From assembly GCF_023115465.1 (NCBI RefSeq), contig NZ_CP096034.1:2542001-2606000 (forward strand): a DNA stretch of 64,000 bases, given 5' to 3'. Source of the stretch: Gottfriedia acidiceleris (GTDB lineage: Bacteria; Bacillota; Bacilli; Bacillales; Bacillaceae_G). The notes under the pieces are model-generated. The model had not been told where the DNA came from. It saw only the letters and a list, made by a program, of their open reading frames with translations, and searched no databases. Within the stretch, counting starts at the first letter, position 1; each line of letters starts with the position of its first letter. The position numbers and the translations under genes were made by a program. This document shows, one piece after another, positions 28,764-38,082 of this stretch.

Positions 28764-29029
28764 TTCTTTATCAATCCTTAGTTAATTTCATTGTTACTAT
28801 TTCATATAATAAAATATTCTAGAAAAATGCAAAAGTTAGAAAGATAACTTTCTAACATTTACTTAAACTCATCTAATTTGTTATTTTCATCTTAAATTTT
28901 TTCTTTTTTACTCAGTAAAACGGCAGACTTTAGTCCCTATTTCTTTATTATTCTATCAAACAAATAATCTTTAATGATATAATTTTAATACTACATAATC
29001 ATATCATAATTAGCGAGAAGGTGAAATGA

Positions 29030-30109
29030 ATGGCACAACCAATGATCAATAATAAAACGAAAAAATCGTTAACAAAAATTGGTGTTTTAATCGCACTAAT
29101 AGGTACTAAATTAAAGCTACTTTTACCGCTATTAAAAGCAGCAAAATTTTTATCTTTTTTGAGCATGATATTGTATTTATTTGTATACGGATTTACTTTT
29201 GGATGGTATTTTGCTTTCGCACTTGTTTACTTATTAATATGTCATGAAGGCGGGCACTTAATTGCTGCCAAACAAAAGGGTCTACCAACTTCACCAGCAT
29301 TTTTTATTCCTTTTGTCGGGGCAGTGATATCACTTAAAGAAATGCCAAAAGATGCTGTAACTGAATCTTATGTAGCGTTTGGTGGTCCGTTTTTAGGCTT
29401 AATTTCAGTTCTACCAGCAATTCCGCTCTATCATTACACACATAATGAATTTTTCGGATTAGTCATTGCTTTAGGCTGTATACTTAATTTGTTTAATTTA
29501 ATTCCTATTTCTCCTCTAGATGGAGGGAGAATTTTAAGTGTATTACCTCCAATTTTTTGGTTTATCGGTATTATGATGATGCTAGTGTATTTATTTTATC
29601 AACCTAATTTTATCGCATTTTATATTATTATATTAGGAATTACAACATTCATTAAACGAATTCGAGAAGCTTACCAATTAAAGGTAATTAAAGAAAAAAT
29701 AAAACTATACGAACATACTATTAAACAATTTCAATTTGGGATTTTTAATGTCTACTCTGATCGTACGATTGTAAAACGTTTCTTTTTCCCATTTTTTGAG
29801 GATAATAAGAAGTTAGAATTAGAAATTCATAAAGAACGTCTTGAAATAAATTATCTCATTCGTTCCGTTCGAGCACGTATACATGAACCAGACTTAGACT
29901 GGAGAACCTATATTGACGAAAAGATTCAAGAAATTAAGCATAAAAGAATTGCACCTTTACTGAAACAACAAGAAACGTTAGAAACTTACTATGTTTCTAG
30001 TAATCGTAAAAAATGGCAAATTTTTATTGCCTATATTATTTTAGCGAGTAGTTTAGCTTTACTTGGATTTTGGAGCTATGGGTTAATTGAACATGTTTTA
30101 GGTAGATAA
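29030..30109 (+). CDS. M50-family site-2-type metalloprotease
   Basis: A 359-residue integral membrane zinc protease related to SpoIVFB-type site-2 proteases. The zinc motif HEGGH (H72, H76) sits in membrane helix CHEGGHLIAAK, and the third ligand is D164 in NLIPISPLDGGR. Four to five membrane helices occupy residues 20-210. A soluble, charged coiled region (about 215-325) follows, then a C-terminal helix (about 332-352). Such enzymes cleave membrane-bound regulators or peptides; the substrate is unknown. It starts at ATG behind AGAAGGTG, is monocistronic, and diverges from the acyl-CoA ligase gene. Confidence 0.88.
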   Translation: MAQPMINNKTKKSLTKIGVLIALIGTKLKLLLPLLKAAKFLSFLSMILYLFVYGFTFGWYFAFALVYLLICHEGGHLIAAKQKGLPTSPAFFIPFVGAVISLKEMPKDAVTESYVAFGGPFLGLISVLPAIPLYHYTHNEFFGLVIALGCILNLFNLIPISPLDGGRILSVLPPIFWFIGIMMMLVYLFYQPNFIAFYIIILGITTFIKRIREAYQLKVIKEKIKLYEHTIKQFQFGIFNVYSDRTIVKRFFFPFFEDNKKLELEIHKERLEINYLIRSVRARIHEPDLDWRTYIDEKIQEIKHKRIAPLLKQQETLETYYVSSNRKKWQIFIAYIILASSLALLGFWSYGLIEHVLGR

Positions 30110-30115
30110 GAGAAA

Positions 30116-30155
30116 AAGAACCTATTTTGAAAATAATTATTCAAGATAGGTTCTT
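30116..30155 (+). terminator. Terminator after the M50 protease gene
   Basis: AAAGAACCTATTTTGAA pairs with TTCAAGATAGGTTCTTT, and the 3' arm ends in TTTTATA. Confidence 0.85.
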
Positions 30156-30259
30156 TTATATTAATTATAAATGTTCTCATGGTATTCGTGACTGTTTTCC
30201 ATTTCCCTCAGGGGTTTGAAGAATAGTACAAATAATATTCCGTTGTTACAGCTATATGG

Positions 30260-30412
30260 AATTTTAGTTCAATTAGGAAGTGAAATTATGTAAAAAAATG
30301 GAATATCTAAAGATAGAACTAAATCGAAATTTTTAAAAATTGAACTGACTATATGATTTAATAAATCTACTAAAGAATTTCTTCACAGAAGTCATATGCT
30401 TTAGTTGAATTT
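30260..30412. repeat. Degenerate dispersed repeat halves in a 374-bp gap
   Basis: TTTTAGTTCAATTAG near 30,258 and CATATGCTTTAGTTGAATT near 30,394 match the ends of the dispersed element in opposed orientation. The rest of 30,156-30,483 has no gene. Confidence 0.3.
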
Positions 30413-30483
30413 AAAATTGTATTTTTTAAAAAAGGGTTTCTTAAAATTGAAAATGTAAAAAGAATGAGGGTTTTCCTACAAAT

Positions 30484-30837
30484 TCACTCTCTATATCCTC
30501 TTCCAATTACTTTCTGTGTTTCACCATCAAAAAACACAATAATATCACCAAGTATTTCACTATTCTTTGTATGAAATGTTACCGAATATACTTCTTTTCC
30601 ATCGTAACTTTCATCCGTTAGATGTGCTATTTCCTTTGTAACCACTTTTCGCTCTACTACTCCACCACCATCTGGTTTGTCATTTACTAATTCTGCTTTA
30701 TCTTTATCAGATAGTGTATGATAAACGATTGCTGCTATTGAATAGGAAGATGATTTTTCTTTATGACCGATACCGCAGCCAACCAAAATGATTGCTGATA
30801 AAACAACACTCAAAATAAGATGAGAATATTTTTTCAA
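30484..30837 (-). CDS. Small putative lipoprotein
   Basis: A 117-residue exported protein. The N-terminal signal MKKYSHLILSVVLSAIILVG is followed directly by a Cys (lipobox LVGC, Cys 21). The mature part has a helix with YHTLSDKDKAEL and a beta region ending EILGDIIVFFDGETQKVIG. Similar small lipoproteins occur across Bacillus, but I cannot name a family. It is monocistronic. Confidence 0.65.
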   Translation of the reverse strand: MKKYSHLILSVVLSAIILVGCGIGHKEKSSSYSIAAIVYHTLSDKDKAELVNDKPDGGGVVERKVVTKEIAHLTDESYDGKEVYSVTFHTKNSEILGDIIVFFDGETQKVIGRGYRE

Positions 30838-31140
30838 TTACATCACCCCGATTTTATCAATAATCGTATCCAATAAATCATCACTATACAGCCTTTCTAT
30901 CTTTGCTTTGTTCCTTTTAGGAAGTAAAATGATCCACAATCTCCACATTGGATAATATTTCTACTATTACATATTTCACTTCTATGACTAAAATCCTTTT
31001 ATTTCCTAATTTTTTATTCAGCACACGCATGTTTTAGTTAACAAGGAATTTAACCGTTGCTTGTTGAAAATACTTATATTTAACAAATTTTGGTAATATT
31101 CTAGTAGTGGCTTAATTTTCTATATTAGGAGGGGTTATCA
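30838..31140. other. Gap with a possible zinc-ribbon relic
   Basis: On the minus strand an open frame without start at about 30,893-31,003 encodes HRSEICNSRNIIQCGDCGSF, with paired Cys, and ends KQR. It may be the tail of a decayed zinc-ribbon protein. No other gene is seen. Confidence 0.2.
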
Positions 31141-31626
31141 TTGCAAATGTTTTTTAAATATAATTGGACGGTAAGAGAAGAATGGTATAGGTGGTGCGAA
31201 GAGCTAAGTGAAGAAGAACTACTGTTAACCCGAACTGGTGGAATGGGAAGTATTTTACATACACTTTTTCATATAGTTGATGTAGAGTGGAGCTGGATTC
31301 GCGTCTTACAAGGTAAATCTGATTTTCAGGAGAGTTTTAATGCTTATAAAAACTTAGAGAAAGTTCGAGAATTGGACGCTAAATTTCATATTGAAGTGAA
31401 AAATTTTGTAGACAGCTGGGATAATGAAATGGAAAATCGATTATTTTACTCTACCTTCCCAGATGGAAGAAAAGTGACGGATACCTGGGGTGAAATCATT
31501 AGACATACCATTGCCCATGAAATTCACCATATAGGACAATTATCAATTTGGGCAAGGGAAATCGGAAAACAACCTGTTTCTGCAAATCTAATTGGACGGG
31601 GTCTTGCCACTCATTCGAATAAATAA
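31141..31626 (+). CDS. DinB-family protein
   Basis: A 161-residue four-helix-bundle protein of the DinB/YfiT superfamily. The expected metal-binding histidines are present: one in HTLFHIVDVEW and two in the late HEIHHIGQLSIW motif. The start is TTG 31141, 8 bases after AGGAGG; the ATG two codons later is too far from the site. Family members include thiol-dependent transferases, but most, like this one, have no assigned substrate. It is monocistronic, with a terminator downstream. Confidence 0.85.
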   Translation: MQMFFKYNWTVREEWYRWCEELSEEELLLTRTGGMGSILHTLFHIVDVEWSWIRVLQGKSDFQESFNAYKNLEKVRELDAKFHIEVKNFVDSWDNEMENRLFYSTFPDGRKVTDTWGEIIRHTIAHEIHHIGQLSIWAREIGKQPVSANLIGRGLATHSNK

Positions 31627-31727
31627 TTAACAAAGAATATAGTGTGAGAACGCATTTATTTCTACTAGTTCTTTAGGGAAGATAAATGTCCATGGTTTAG
31701 GACTTTTTTTAGTTGAATAACAGTTAG

Positions 31728-31760
31728 GAGCAGATGGAATATGATCTGCTCTATTTTATT
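31728..31760 (+). terminator. Terminator after the dinB-like gene
   Basis: GAGCAGAT and ATCTGCTC form a perfect 8-bp stem followed by TATTTTATTTTT. A smaller hairpin GTCC/GGAC with T7 lies just before it (31,688-31,710). The rest of the 31,627-31,954 gap holds a repeat end (TTAGTTGAATAA at 31,710). Confidence 0.75.
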
Positions 31761-31881
31761 TTTAGGTAATGTAAAATTAGAATGATTAGTAAATGAACAA
31801 AACGAGGGTCTATCTTACCAGTTAAATTAGTTGCCTTAGATATTGGGTACTTTAAACTTCCAATCAAATCCTAATAATCAA

Positions 31882-31974
31882 TTACTCTTTTAAAGTTATT
31901 AAATTCTGCTTGATTAAAAATTGTTTCAAGTCTCGTGCTAAACTCAATTCTTCTTTACAATAAGGGCAATACAT
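31882..31974 (-). CDS. Short CxxC ORF overlapping the kinase gene end
   Basis: A 30-residue frame from ATG 31974, preceded by AAGG, begins MYCPYCKEELSLARDLKQFL and ends TAA. It overlaps the last codons of the kinase gene in another frame. The CPYC pair suggests a small metal-binding peptide or a remnant. Weak evidence. Confidence 0.2.
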   Translation of the reverse strand: MYCPYCKEELSLARDLKQFLIKQNLITLKE

Positions 31975-32893
31975 TATTACCTTCACCAAACTGATTTGTA
32001 TGTAAATCTTCAAAAATATTTATAGTCTGAAAAAAATATTCATTATAAGTTCCTTCATCTTCTAAACTCCAACATGTTGCTAACACAGCATGCGAATATC
32101 CCCACAGCAATACTCTTTCTTTATTTAGATTCAATTCTTTTACTAGTAGATCAATTCGATTTTCTAGAGTCGTAGTTATATCTTTCCCTTCTAAGTTGTT
32201 CAAAAGAAACTGAATGATGTCATATTCTCTTTCCCCTATTAATCCTTTTGGGTCAATAACTTTCCATGAGTTTTCTCCTGCATTTAATATATTATAATGA
32301 TGTAAGTCACCGTGAAGTAAGTATTTTGTAGATTTTGTACGATTCATTTCTTTGAAAATATCAAATGCTTTTAATAGCATTTCTTTTGATATAGGACCTA
32401 AGCCATAAGGGAATTTTTCAACGATTCGACTTAAGCTTTTTTCTCTACTTAATATGGAAGGTATTTTAGTTGATTTAGGTTCAGCTTTCCATAAATTTTT
32501 CATCACTTTGACGGCAATTCCCATTGCCTCTTGTTCATTTTCAATTGTAGCAAGAGCATTTCCAGGCAATAGTTGTTCTAAAATTAGGATTCCTTCATTG
32601 ATATCAGAATCAATAACTTTAACGAATTCATGATCTTTAAACTCCTTTAAAGCTTCAACCTCACTATTAAATTCCTCATTTGGGACTGCTAGTTTAATGA
32701 CTGCGTTTTTTTGACCGTCGATTAAAATTGGTGCTACAAAATTATACGATAATTCAAATGGAGATAATATTTTCATATTCCATCGAATTTCACATCTATT
32801 ACATAAGTCATCAAAATTCTCTAGCCATTTTTCCCCTTTTTCTTTATGGATATCTTTTATGGTTTTTATAAAGTGATCTGGAAGGCTTATCAT
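31955..32893 (-). CDS. Aminoglycoside/streptomycin 6-kinase-family protein
   Basis: A 312-residue protein kinase-fold phosphotransferase of the APH(6)/hydroxyurea kinase family. The ATP-binding Lys is in NAVIKLAVP, the catalytic loop is YLLHGDLHHYNIL, and the metal-binding Asp is in WKVIDPKGLIGEREYD. Such chromosomal genes can phosphorylate streptomycin or, more often, have an unknown metabolic substrate. Nothing nearby indicates mobility or a resistance cassette. Start ATG 32893. It is monocistronic. Confidence 0.82.
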   Translation of the reverse strand: MISLPDHFIKTIKDIHKEKGEKWLENFDDLCNRCEIRWNMKILSPFELSYNFVAPILIDGQKNAVIKLAVPNEEFNSEVEALKEFKDHEFVKVIDSDINEGILILEQLLPGNALATIENEQEAMGIAVKVMKNLWKAEPKSTKIPSILSREKSLSRIVEKFPYGLGPISKEMLLKAFDIFKEMNRTKSTKYLLHGDLHHYNILNAGENSWKVIDPKGLIGEREYDIIQFLLNNLEGKDITTTLENRIDLLVKELNLNKERVLLWGYSHAVLATCWSLEDEGTYNEYFFQTINIFEDLHTNQFGEGNNVLPLL

Positions 32894-33069
32894 TTGATCA
32901 TCCTTTTCTATAAAGAATCGTTTTTAATGATTGAATTTTCTAAAAAAAATGTAGCGTTAAACTGAAGTATAATTGATTTTTTGTAAAAGTAGAAAAATTG
33001 AGCTCCTCACTTTTTTAATATCACATAGAGAAACTCAATTTCCTATTAGATGAAAGATGGAGAGAGTAT

Positions 33070-33537
33070 TCAAATTAGTTGCTCTTTTAATTTGTACTCT
33101 TCAATTAATTGATTATTTTGGTACTTACCTTTTGCATATTCAATAATTTGATCTTTAATATTTGGATATAAGATGATATTGTCTAATTCATTAATCGGTA
33201 TCCATTTTACGCCAGTTTGATTTGGATCTGGATTTAGTGGCATCGTTGGAATTGAATCATCTTTAATATGACAGCGGAACATTAAACTTAATCCATGTAT
33301 TCTATGACCGGTCATATGAGGAGCATTTTCTGATACAAATACTAGTTCCCCAACCTCAACTTCTACACCTGCTTCTTCAAATGCTTCTCTTTTTACAGCC
33401 TCAATAATTGTCTCACCAGGTTCGGTACCACCAGCCGGTAAATTATAATGAATTCCGTCCTCATCTGTAAATTCAATTAATAAAACTGAATCATTTTCAA
33501 CAATTAAAGCACATGCTCTTACACGAATATGATACAT
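33070..33537 (-). CDS. Nudix hydrolase
   Basis: A 155-residue enzyme that splits nucleoside-diphosphate-linked compounds. The Nudix box is complete: G then GETIIEAVKREAFEEAGV with the REAFEEAG core that binds Mg2+. The rest of the fold (ALIVENDSVLLIEF, GLSLMFRCHI, GVKWIPINEL) is typical. The substrate is not predictable. Start ATG 33537. It stands alone, before the arg operon terminator. Confidence 0.88.
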   Translation of the reverse strand: MYHIRVRACALIVENDSVLLIEFTDEDGIHYNLPAGGTEPGETIIEAVKREAFEEAGVEVEVGELVFVSENAPHMTGHRIHGLSLMFRCHIKDDSIPTMPLNPDPNQTGVKWIPINELDNIILYPNIKDQIIEYAKGKYQNNQLIEEYKLKEQLI

Positions 33538-33640
33538 AGCTTAGCTTCATCCCCCAATAAAAGTGATTATTCCATTATCTAAAAAATAAATTCAACTTTC
33601 AATCTATTTTTACAATTAAAGCAGAAAGACCTAAATAATA

Positions 33641-33674
33641 AAAAGGCATCATGGTCTAGGTCCATGAATGCCTT
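33641..33674 (-). terminator. Terminator of the arg operon
   Basis: AAGGCATTCATGG pairs with CCATGATGCCTT (one bulge) on the minus strand and runs into five T, 20 bases after argD. Confidence 0.85.
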
Positions 33675-33694
33675 CTAGTCAAAAAACACTATTT

Positions 33695-34858
33695 TCATTT
33701 AACTTGGCTATCTAAAAAAATAGAAGAAAGAACTTGTTTCATTATTTGGATTGCTTCATCTATTTCTGCGTATGATAGATTGATTGGCGGTAATAATCTT
33801 AATACATTAGGACCTGCAGTACCAACGATCAAACCATTCTTTAAAAATTGCTCTACTAGTTGATCCACTGATTGATTTATCTCGATACCAACCATTAATC
33901 CTTTACCTCGAATTTCTACTATTTGTGGAAACTCTTCTTTTATTTCGGCTAATTTATCAAATAAATACTGTCCTTTATCTTTTACACTATTTAAAAAATG
34001 CAAATCATTAATAATATTGATTGTTTCAAATGCAACCGCCATTGCTAAATAATTTCCGCCAAAAGTTGAACCATGCGCACCTAACGAGAATGTTTTAGCT
34101 AGATTGTTTTTACCGAGCATTGCTCCAACTGGAAAACCATTCCCTAAACCTTTGGCTAGCGTAATAATATCTGGATTTAGTGGAGTTTGTTCATAGGCAA
34201 ACATTGTTCCTGTTCTGCCCACTCCGGTTTGTACTTCATCAACAATGAGTAATAATTCATGTTTTTTACAAAGAGCTTGAACCCCTTCAAAAAAATCATT
34301 ATTACCAACAATTACACCACCTTCACCTTGGATTACCTCTAAAATAATTGCTCCAGTATTTTCATTAATTTCATTTTGTAAAGCATTCAAATCATTATAT
34401 GGTACATATGTAAAGCCACTTAACATTTCGCCGTATCCTTCATGGATTTTAGACTGACCTGTAGCTGCCATTGATCCAAAAGTACGTCCATGAAAGCTTT
34501 GCTTAAAACTGATTATATGAGATTTACCTGAATGTTTTCTTGCTAATTTTATAGCTGCCTCATTCGCTTCCGTACCACTATTACAGAAAAATACTAATCC
34601 ATCCTTAAAGCTTTTTACTAAAATTTTAGCTAACTCTTCTTGTTTTTTTATTGTAAATAAATTTGATACGTGCCAAATCGATTCTACTTGTTCTTTTAGT
34701 GCATTTACAACTTTTGGATGACAATGACCTAAGTTACAAACAGCAATTCCACTTAAAAAATCTAGGTACTTGTTATTTTCGTCATCATATAGGTAAGTAC
34801 CTTTTCCAGTTTGAAAATTAATTGTTTTTTTATTATAAGTTGGGAATAAATTACTCAC
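33695..34858 (-). CDS. argD: Acetylornithine aminotransferase
   Basis: A PLP enzyme of 387 residues, interconverting N-acetylglutamate semialdehyde and N2-acetylornithine in arginine synthesis. Class III aminotransferase features: FCNSGTEANEAAIKLAR (cofactor phosphate), HGRTFGSMAATGQ, LIVDEVQTGVGRTG and the PLP lysine in TLAKGLGNGFPVGAM. The ATG overlaps the argB stop by 8 bases. It is last in argC-J-B-D. The carAB and argF genes that follow in B. subtilis are not present. Confidence 0.97.
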   Translation of the reverse strand: MSNLFPTYNKKTINFQTGKGTYLYDDENNKYLDFLSGIAVCNLGHCHPKVVNALKEQVESIWHVSNLFTIKKQEELAKILVKSFKDGLVFFCNSGTEANEAAIKLARKHSGKSHIISFKQSFHGRTFGSMAATGQSKIHEGYGEMLSGFTYVPYNDLNALQNEINENTGAIILEVIQGEGGVIVGNNDFFEGVQALCKKHELLLIVDEVQTGVGRTGTMFAYEQTPLNPDIITLAKGLGNGFPVGAMLGKNNLAKTFSLGAHGSTFGGNYLAMAVAFETINIINDLHFLNSVKDKGQYLFDKLAEIKEEFPQIVEIRGKGLMVGIEINQSVDQLVEQFLKNGLIVGTAGPNVLRLLPPINLSYAEIDEAIQIMKQVLSSIFLDSQVK

Positions 34859-35621
34859 TTAACACAACTCCTTTTGTAAATACTGTACCGTTAATCGTTC
34901 CATTTTCATTTAAGAAATTCTCTCCTACAATAGCCACTGAATTTACGACATTTAATGCATTTAAGGCACTTGTAACTTTAGGAATCATTCCACCGTAAAT
35001 TGTTTTTTCATCTATTAATTTCTCAACTTCACTAGGCGTAATCTTTTCAATCAATTTTTGTTCTAGATCTAAAACACCATTTGTATTTGTTATAAAGCAG
35101 AGTAGTTCCGCATTCATTGCCTTGGCAATACTTTTTGCCGCTTCATCTGCGTTAATATTATACTTTTGGCCAATTTTATCCACCCCAACAGGAGAAATAA
35201 CTGGTATATAATCATTGTTAAGTAGTAAATTTAATAGATTCGTATTTACATCTTCAATTTCTCCAACCCAACCTAATTTTCCTTTATTATAAAGTGAAGC
35301 TTCCAGTAATAGATTGTCACATCCTGATAGACCAATCGCTTTAATATTATATTGATTACAAATAATCGTTAAATCTTTATTAATTTTTCCATTTAGCACA
35401 TATTCTACAATTTCTAAAACTTCGGATGAAGTCTTACGAATACCATCTTCCATTTCTACCGGAATTGCAAACTTTAATAATAAGTTATTTATAAGTGGTC
35501 CCCCTCCATGAACAAGGATGACTTTTTTACCACTCTTTTTTAATTGATTTATATTTTCAAAGAATGTATTTGATAAGTTATGGATTAAACTACCACCAAG
35601 TTTAATAACTACTGTTTCCAC
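34851..35621 (-). CDS. argB: Acetylglutamate kinase
   Basis: A 256-residue amino-acid kinase that phosphorylates N-acetyl-L-glutamate. Motifs: VVIKLGGSL (ATP), ILVHGGGPLIN, IGLSGCDN, SPVGVDKIGQKYNINADEAA and TIYGGMIPKVTSAL. The short length, without the extended N-terminal helix, fits arginine-insensitive dimeric forms, as expected where ArgJ makes the cycle. The gene sits 14 bases after argJ and overlaps argD. Confidence 0.97.
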   Translation of the reverse strand: METVVIKLGGSLIHNLSNTFFENINQLKKSGKKVILVHGGGPLINNLLLKFAIPVEMEDGIRKTSSEVLEIVEYVLNGKINKDLTIICNQYNIKAIGLSGCDNLLLEASLYNKGKLGWVGEIEDVNTNLLNLLLNNDYIPVISPVGVDKIGQKYNINADEAAKSIAKAMNAELLCFITNTNGVLDLEQKLIEKITPSEVEKLIDEKTIYGGMIPKVTSALNALNVVNSVAIVGENFLNENGTINGTVFTKGVVLSE

Positions 35622-35635
35622 TGTTTAATTCCTCC

Positions 35636-36859
35636 TTATGTGCGATAGCTTGCATTTATTTTCACATAATCATAAGTTAAATCGCAGCCCCACGCAGTAC
35701 CAAGTGCATCTCCTTCATGTAAATGGACATCAATATAAATAATCTCATTTTTCAAAGCAATTTTAGCCTCTTCTTCATTAAACTCAACTGGTTTACTACC
35801 AAATAATACCGTAACACCATTAATGGAAACATCGATTTGATTAAATTTTCCTTCGACCCCGCTATATCCAATCGCACCAATAATTCTTCCCCAGTTAGCG
35901 TCTTCTCCATAAACAGCTGTTTTTACTAAATTTGATCCGACGATCGTTTTAGCAATTTGATTTGCATTTGTTTGGCTTGAAGCTCCATTTACATTTACTT
36001 CAATTAACTTAGTTGCGCCTTCACCATCTCTAGCAATCTTTTTAGCTAAGTCTTCACAAACTAATTGAAATGCAGATACAAAATTAGCCCAATCTGGATG
36101 ACTTTTAGTTAATTCCTCATGTTCAACAGCTCCATTTGCCATAACTAAAACCATATCATTTGTTGAAGTATCTCCATCAACTGTAATTTGGTTAAATGTC
36201 TTATCTGTCACTTCTTTTAATAAGGTTTGTAACTGTCCAGAATTAATCGTAGCGTCAGTTGTCACAAAACCAAGCATAGTTGCCATATTTGGATGAATCA
36301 TTCCAGAACCTTTTGCAGACCCAGCAATCGTTACGATCTTTCCGTCAATCAATACTTCATAACAAGTCGTTTTTATAACAGTATCTGTCGTTAAGATTGC
36401 ATGACCGAAATCTTCTCCATCTTCCAACTTATTACCGAGCGTTAATTTCTCAATGCCGCTCTTTAATCGATCCATTTTTAAATATTCACCGATGACACCA
36501 GTAGATGCGATTGCGACTAAATGTTCTGGTAGATTAAGGTGATCAGCACACCATGCTCTCATCAAATAAGCATCATCTTCTCCCTTTTTACCTGTACATG
36601 CATTTGCACAACCACTATTTACTAAAACTGCTTGAAGCTTATTACTATATGCAATACTCTTTTTTGTAATCGCAATTGGTGCAGCTGGAAATAAATTTAA
36701 TGTATAAACTGCCGCAACTGATGCTAGTTTCTCGGAATAAATTAATCCTAAATCTTTACGTTTATAACGTAGTCCAGCATGAACTCCACTAGCATAAAAA
36801 CCGTTTGGTGATGTAATTGTTCCATTTATTTTTTTTATATTCTTCTCTTTTGTTATCAA
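35636..36859 (-). CDS. argJ: Bifunctional ornithine acetyltransferase / N-acetylglutamate synthase
   Basis: A 407-residue self-cleaving enzyme that moves the acetyl group from N-acetylornithine to glutamate. The conserved cleavage site, just before the nucleophile Thr, is in KGSGMIHPNMATMLGFVTTD, which splits the chain into alpha and beta subunits. QITVDGDTSTNDMVLVMANG and DANWGRIIGAIGYSG are other signatures. Starts at ATG 36859, 13 bases after argC. Confidence 0.97.
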   Translation of the reverse strand: MITKEKNIKKINGTITSPNGFYASGVHAGLRYKRKDLGLIYSEKLASVAAVYTLNLFPAAPIAITKKSIAYSNKLQAVLVNSGCANACTGKKGEDDAYLMRAWCADHLNLPEHLVAIASTGVIGEYLKMDRLKSGIEKLTLGNKLEDGEDFGHAILTTDTVIKTTCYEVLIDGKIVTIAGSAKGSGMIHPNMATMLGFVTTDATINSGQLQTLLKEVTDKTFNQITVDGDTSTNDMVLVMANGAVEHEELTKSHPDWANFVSAFQLVCEDLAKKIARDGEGATKLIEVNVNGASSQTNANQIAKTIVGSNLVKTAVYGEDANWGRIIGAIGYSGVEGKFNQIDVSINGVTVLFGSKPVEFNEEEAKIALKNEIIYIDVHLHEGDALGTAWGCDLTYDYVKINASYRT

Positions 36860-36872
36860 CTTTTATCTCTCC

Positions 36873-37904
36873 TTATGGAAATATTGGTGTAAATTGTAAA
36901 CCTGTTTCATCTGGCAAACCTAACATTAAATTCATATTTTGAATTGCTTGCCCAGCCGCTCCCTTAACAAGGTTATCAATGACAGAAACGATTGTGATTC
37001 GATTTGTACGTTTGTCGTAAGTAGCATATAAATCACAAAAATTTGAACCATAAACATCTTTTGTACAAGGTATTCCGTCTCTTACTCTCACAAAATAGGA
37101 ATCTTCATAACTATGGTTATAGATTTCTTTCAATTCTTCGTTACTAATTTCACGAGTTGAAGTAACATAAATTGTTGACAAAATCCCTCTTGTCATTGGT
37201 ATTAAATGTGGTGTAAAAGTTATAAAATCCTGTGTTGAATCGATTGATCCAATAAATTGTTCAATTTCAGGTATATGTTGATGTCCAGTAATTTTATAGG
37301 CTGTTAAATTTTCATTTCGATTCATAAATTGAGTCGTTTGATTAGCCGTTTTGCCAGCACCAGAAATTCCAGATTTAGCATCTACTATAATTGAATTTTT
37401 CTGCACAATTCCTGCCTTTAATAATGGCGCGACTCCAAGTAGCGTTGCTGTTGGATAACATCCCGGATTTGCTATATTATTTGATTGTTTGATCGCTTCT
37501 CGATTAAGTTCAGATAGTCCGTATGTAAATTGATTCGTTTTTGAAAAACAAGGATGTGTATGTTTATACCATTTTTGGTATGCTTCTTCTTTTTTTAATC
37601 GAAAATCTCCTGATAAATCAATCAGTTTTGTTTGCGAAAAATCGATTTCTTCTATTAATTCACTACTAATTCCATGCGGTGTAGCAAAAAATAAAATATC
37701 ATTTTCGGAAACAGATTGATTTTTATTCCACTTTTTAATTGAACCACTAGTACTAGTAGCTAAATGTGGATAGTACGTAGAAAAATCTTCCGTATAATCT
37801 GATGTTGAATAAAAATTCATACCGCTTATTTCCGGATGCATTGATAGAAATCTAACGAGTTCTAGACCACCATATCCGGTTGCCCCCATAATACCGACTT
37901 TCAT
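36873..37904 (-). CDS. argC: N-acetyl-gamma-glutamyl-phosphate reductase
   Basis: A 343-residue NADPH-dependent reductase of the arginine pathway. The Rossmann motif GIMGATGYGGLELVR is at the N-terminus. The catalytic Cys is in NIANPGCYPTATLLG, and the histidine region is YKITGHQHIPEIEQ. First gene of argCJBD; ATG 37904 follows AAAGGGGAT. Confidence 0.97.
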   Translation of the reverse strand: MKVGIMGATGYGGLELVRFLSMHPEISGMNFYSTSDYTEDFSTYYPHLATSTSGSIKKWNKNQSVSENDILFFATPHGISSELIEEIDFSQTKLIDLSGDFRLKKEEAYQKWYKHTHPCFSKTNQFTYGLSELNREAIKQSNNIANPGCYPTATLLGVAPLLKAGIVQKNSIIVDAKSGISGAGKTANQTTQFMNRNENLTAYKITGHQHIPEIEQFIGSIDSTQDFITFTPHLIPMTRGILSTIYVTSTREISNEELKEIYNHSYEDSYFVRVRDGIPCTKDVYGSNFCDLYATYDKRTNRITIVSVIDNLVKGAAGQAIQNMNLMLGLPDETGLQFTPIFP

Positions 37905-37937
37905 TTTAATATCCCCTTTTATAAAATTATATTCTTC

Positions 37938-37966
37938 ATTATAATTATGAATAATTATAAAATCAA
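37938..37966 (-). promoter_or_regulatory. argC promoter with overlapping ARG-like box
   Basis: Minus strand TTGATT (37966-37961), 17 bases, TATAAT (37943-37938). The spacer and flank contain TATTCAT...ATGAA and the complementary ATGAATAATTAT, similar to AhrC/ArgR half-sites, so arginine repression is likely. The promoter call is firmer than the operator call. Confidence 0.6.
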
Positions 37967-37992
37967 TTGTATTTTTATAAATATTTGAAAAT

Positions 37993-38026
37993 AAAAAAGA
38001 TTAACCAATTTTCTTGATTAATCTTT
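37993..38026 (-). terminator. Terminator after the phospholipase-D-type gene
   Basis: AAAGATTAATC pairs with GGTTAATCTTT on the minus strand and runs into T. It separates this gene from argC. Confidence 0.7.
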
Positions 38027-38082
38027 CATTATTTTTTTATTGTATTCTTTAAATAAAAATACAGTACAACTAGTTTTTTACC

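Noticed and set aside
31955-32893. Acquired streptomycin resistance gene
   Set aside because: No transposon, integron or neighbouring resistance gene is present; the kinase family is common on Bacillus chromosomes with other substrates.
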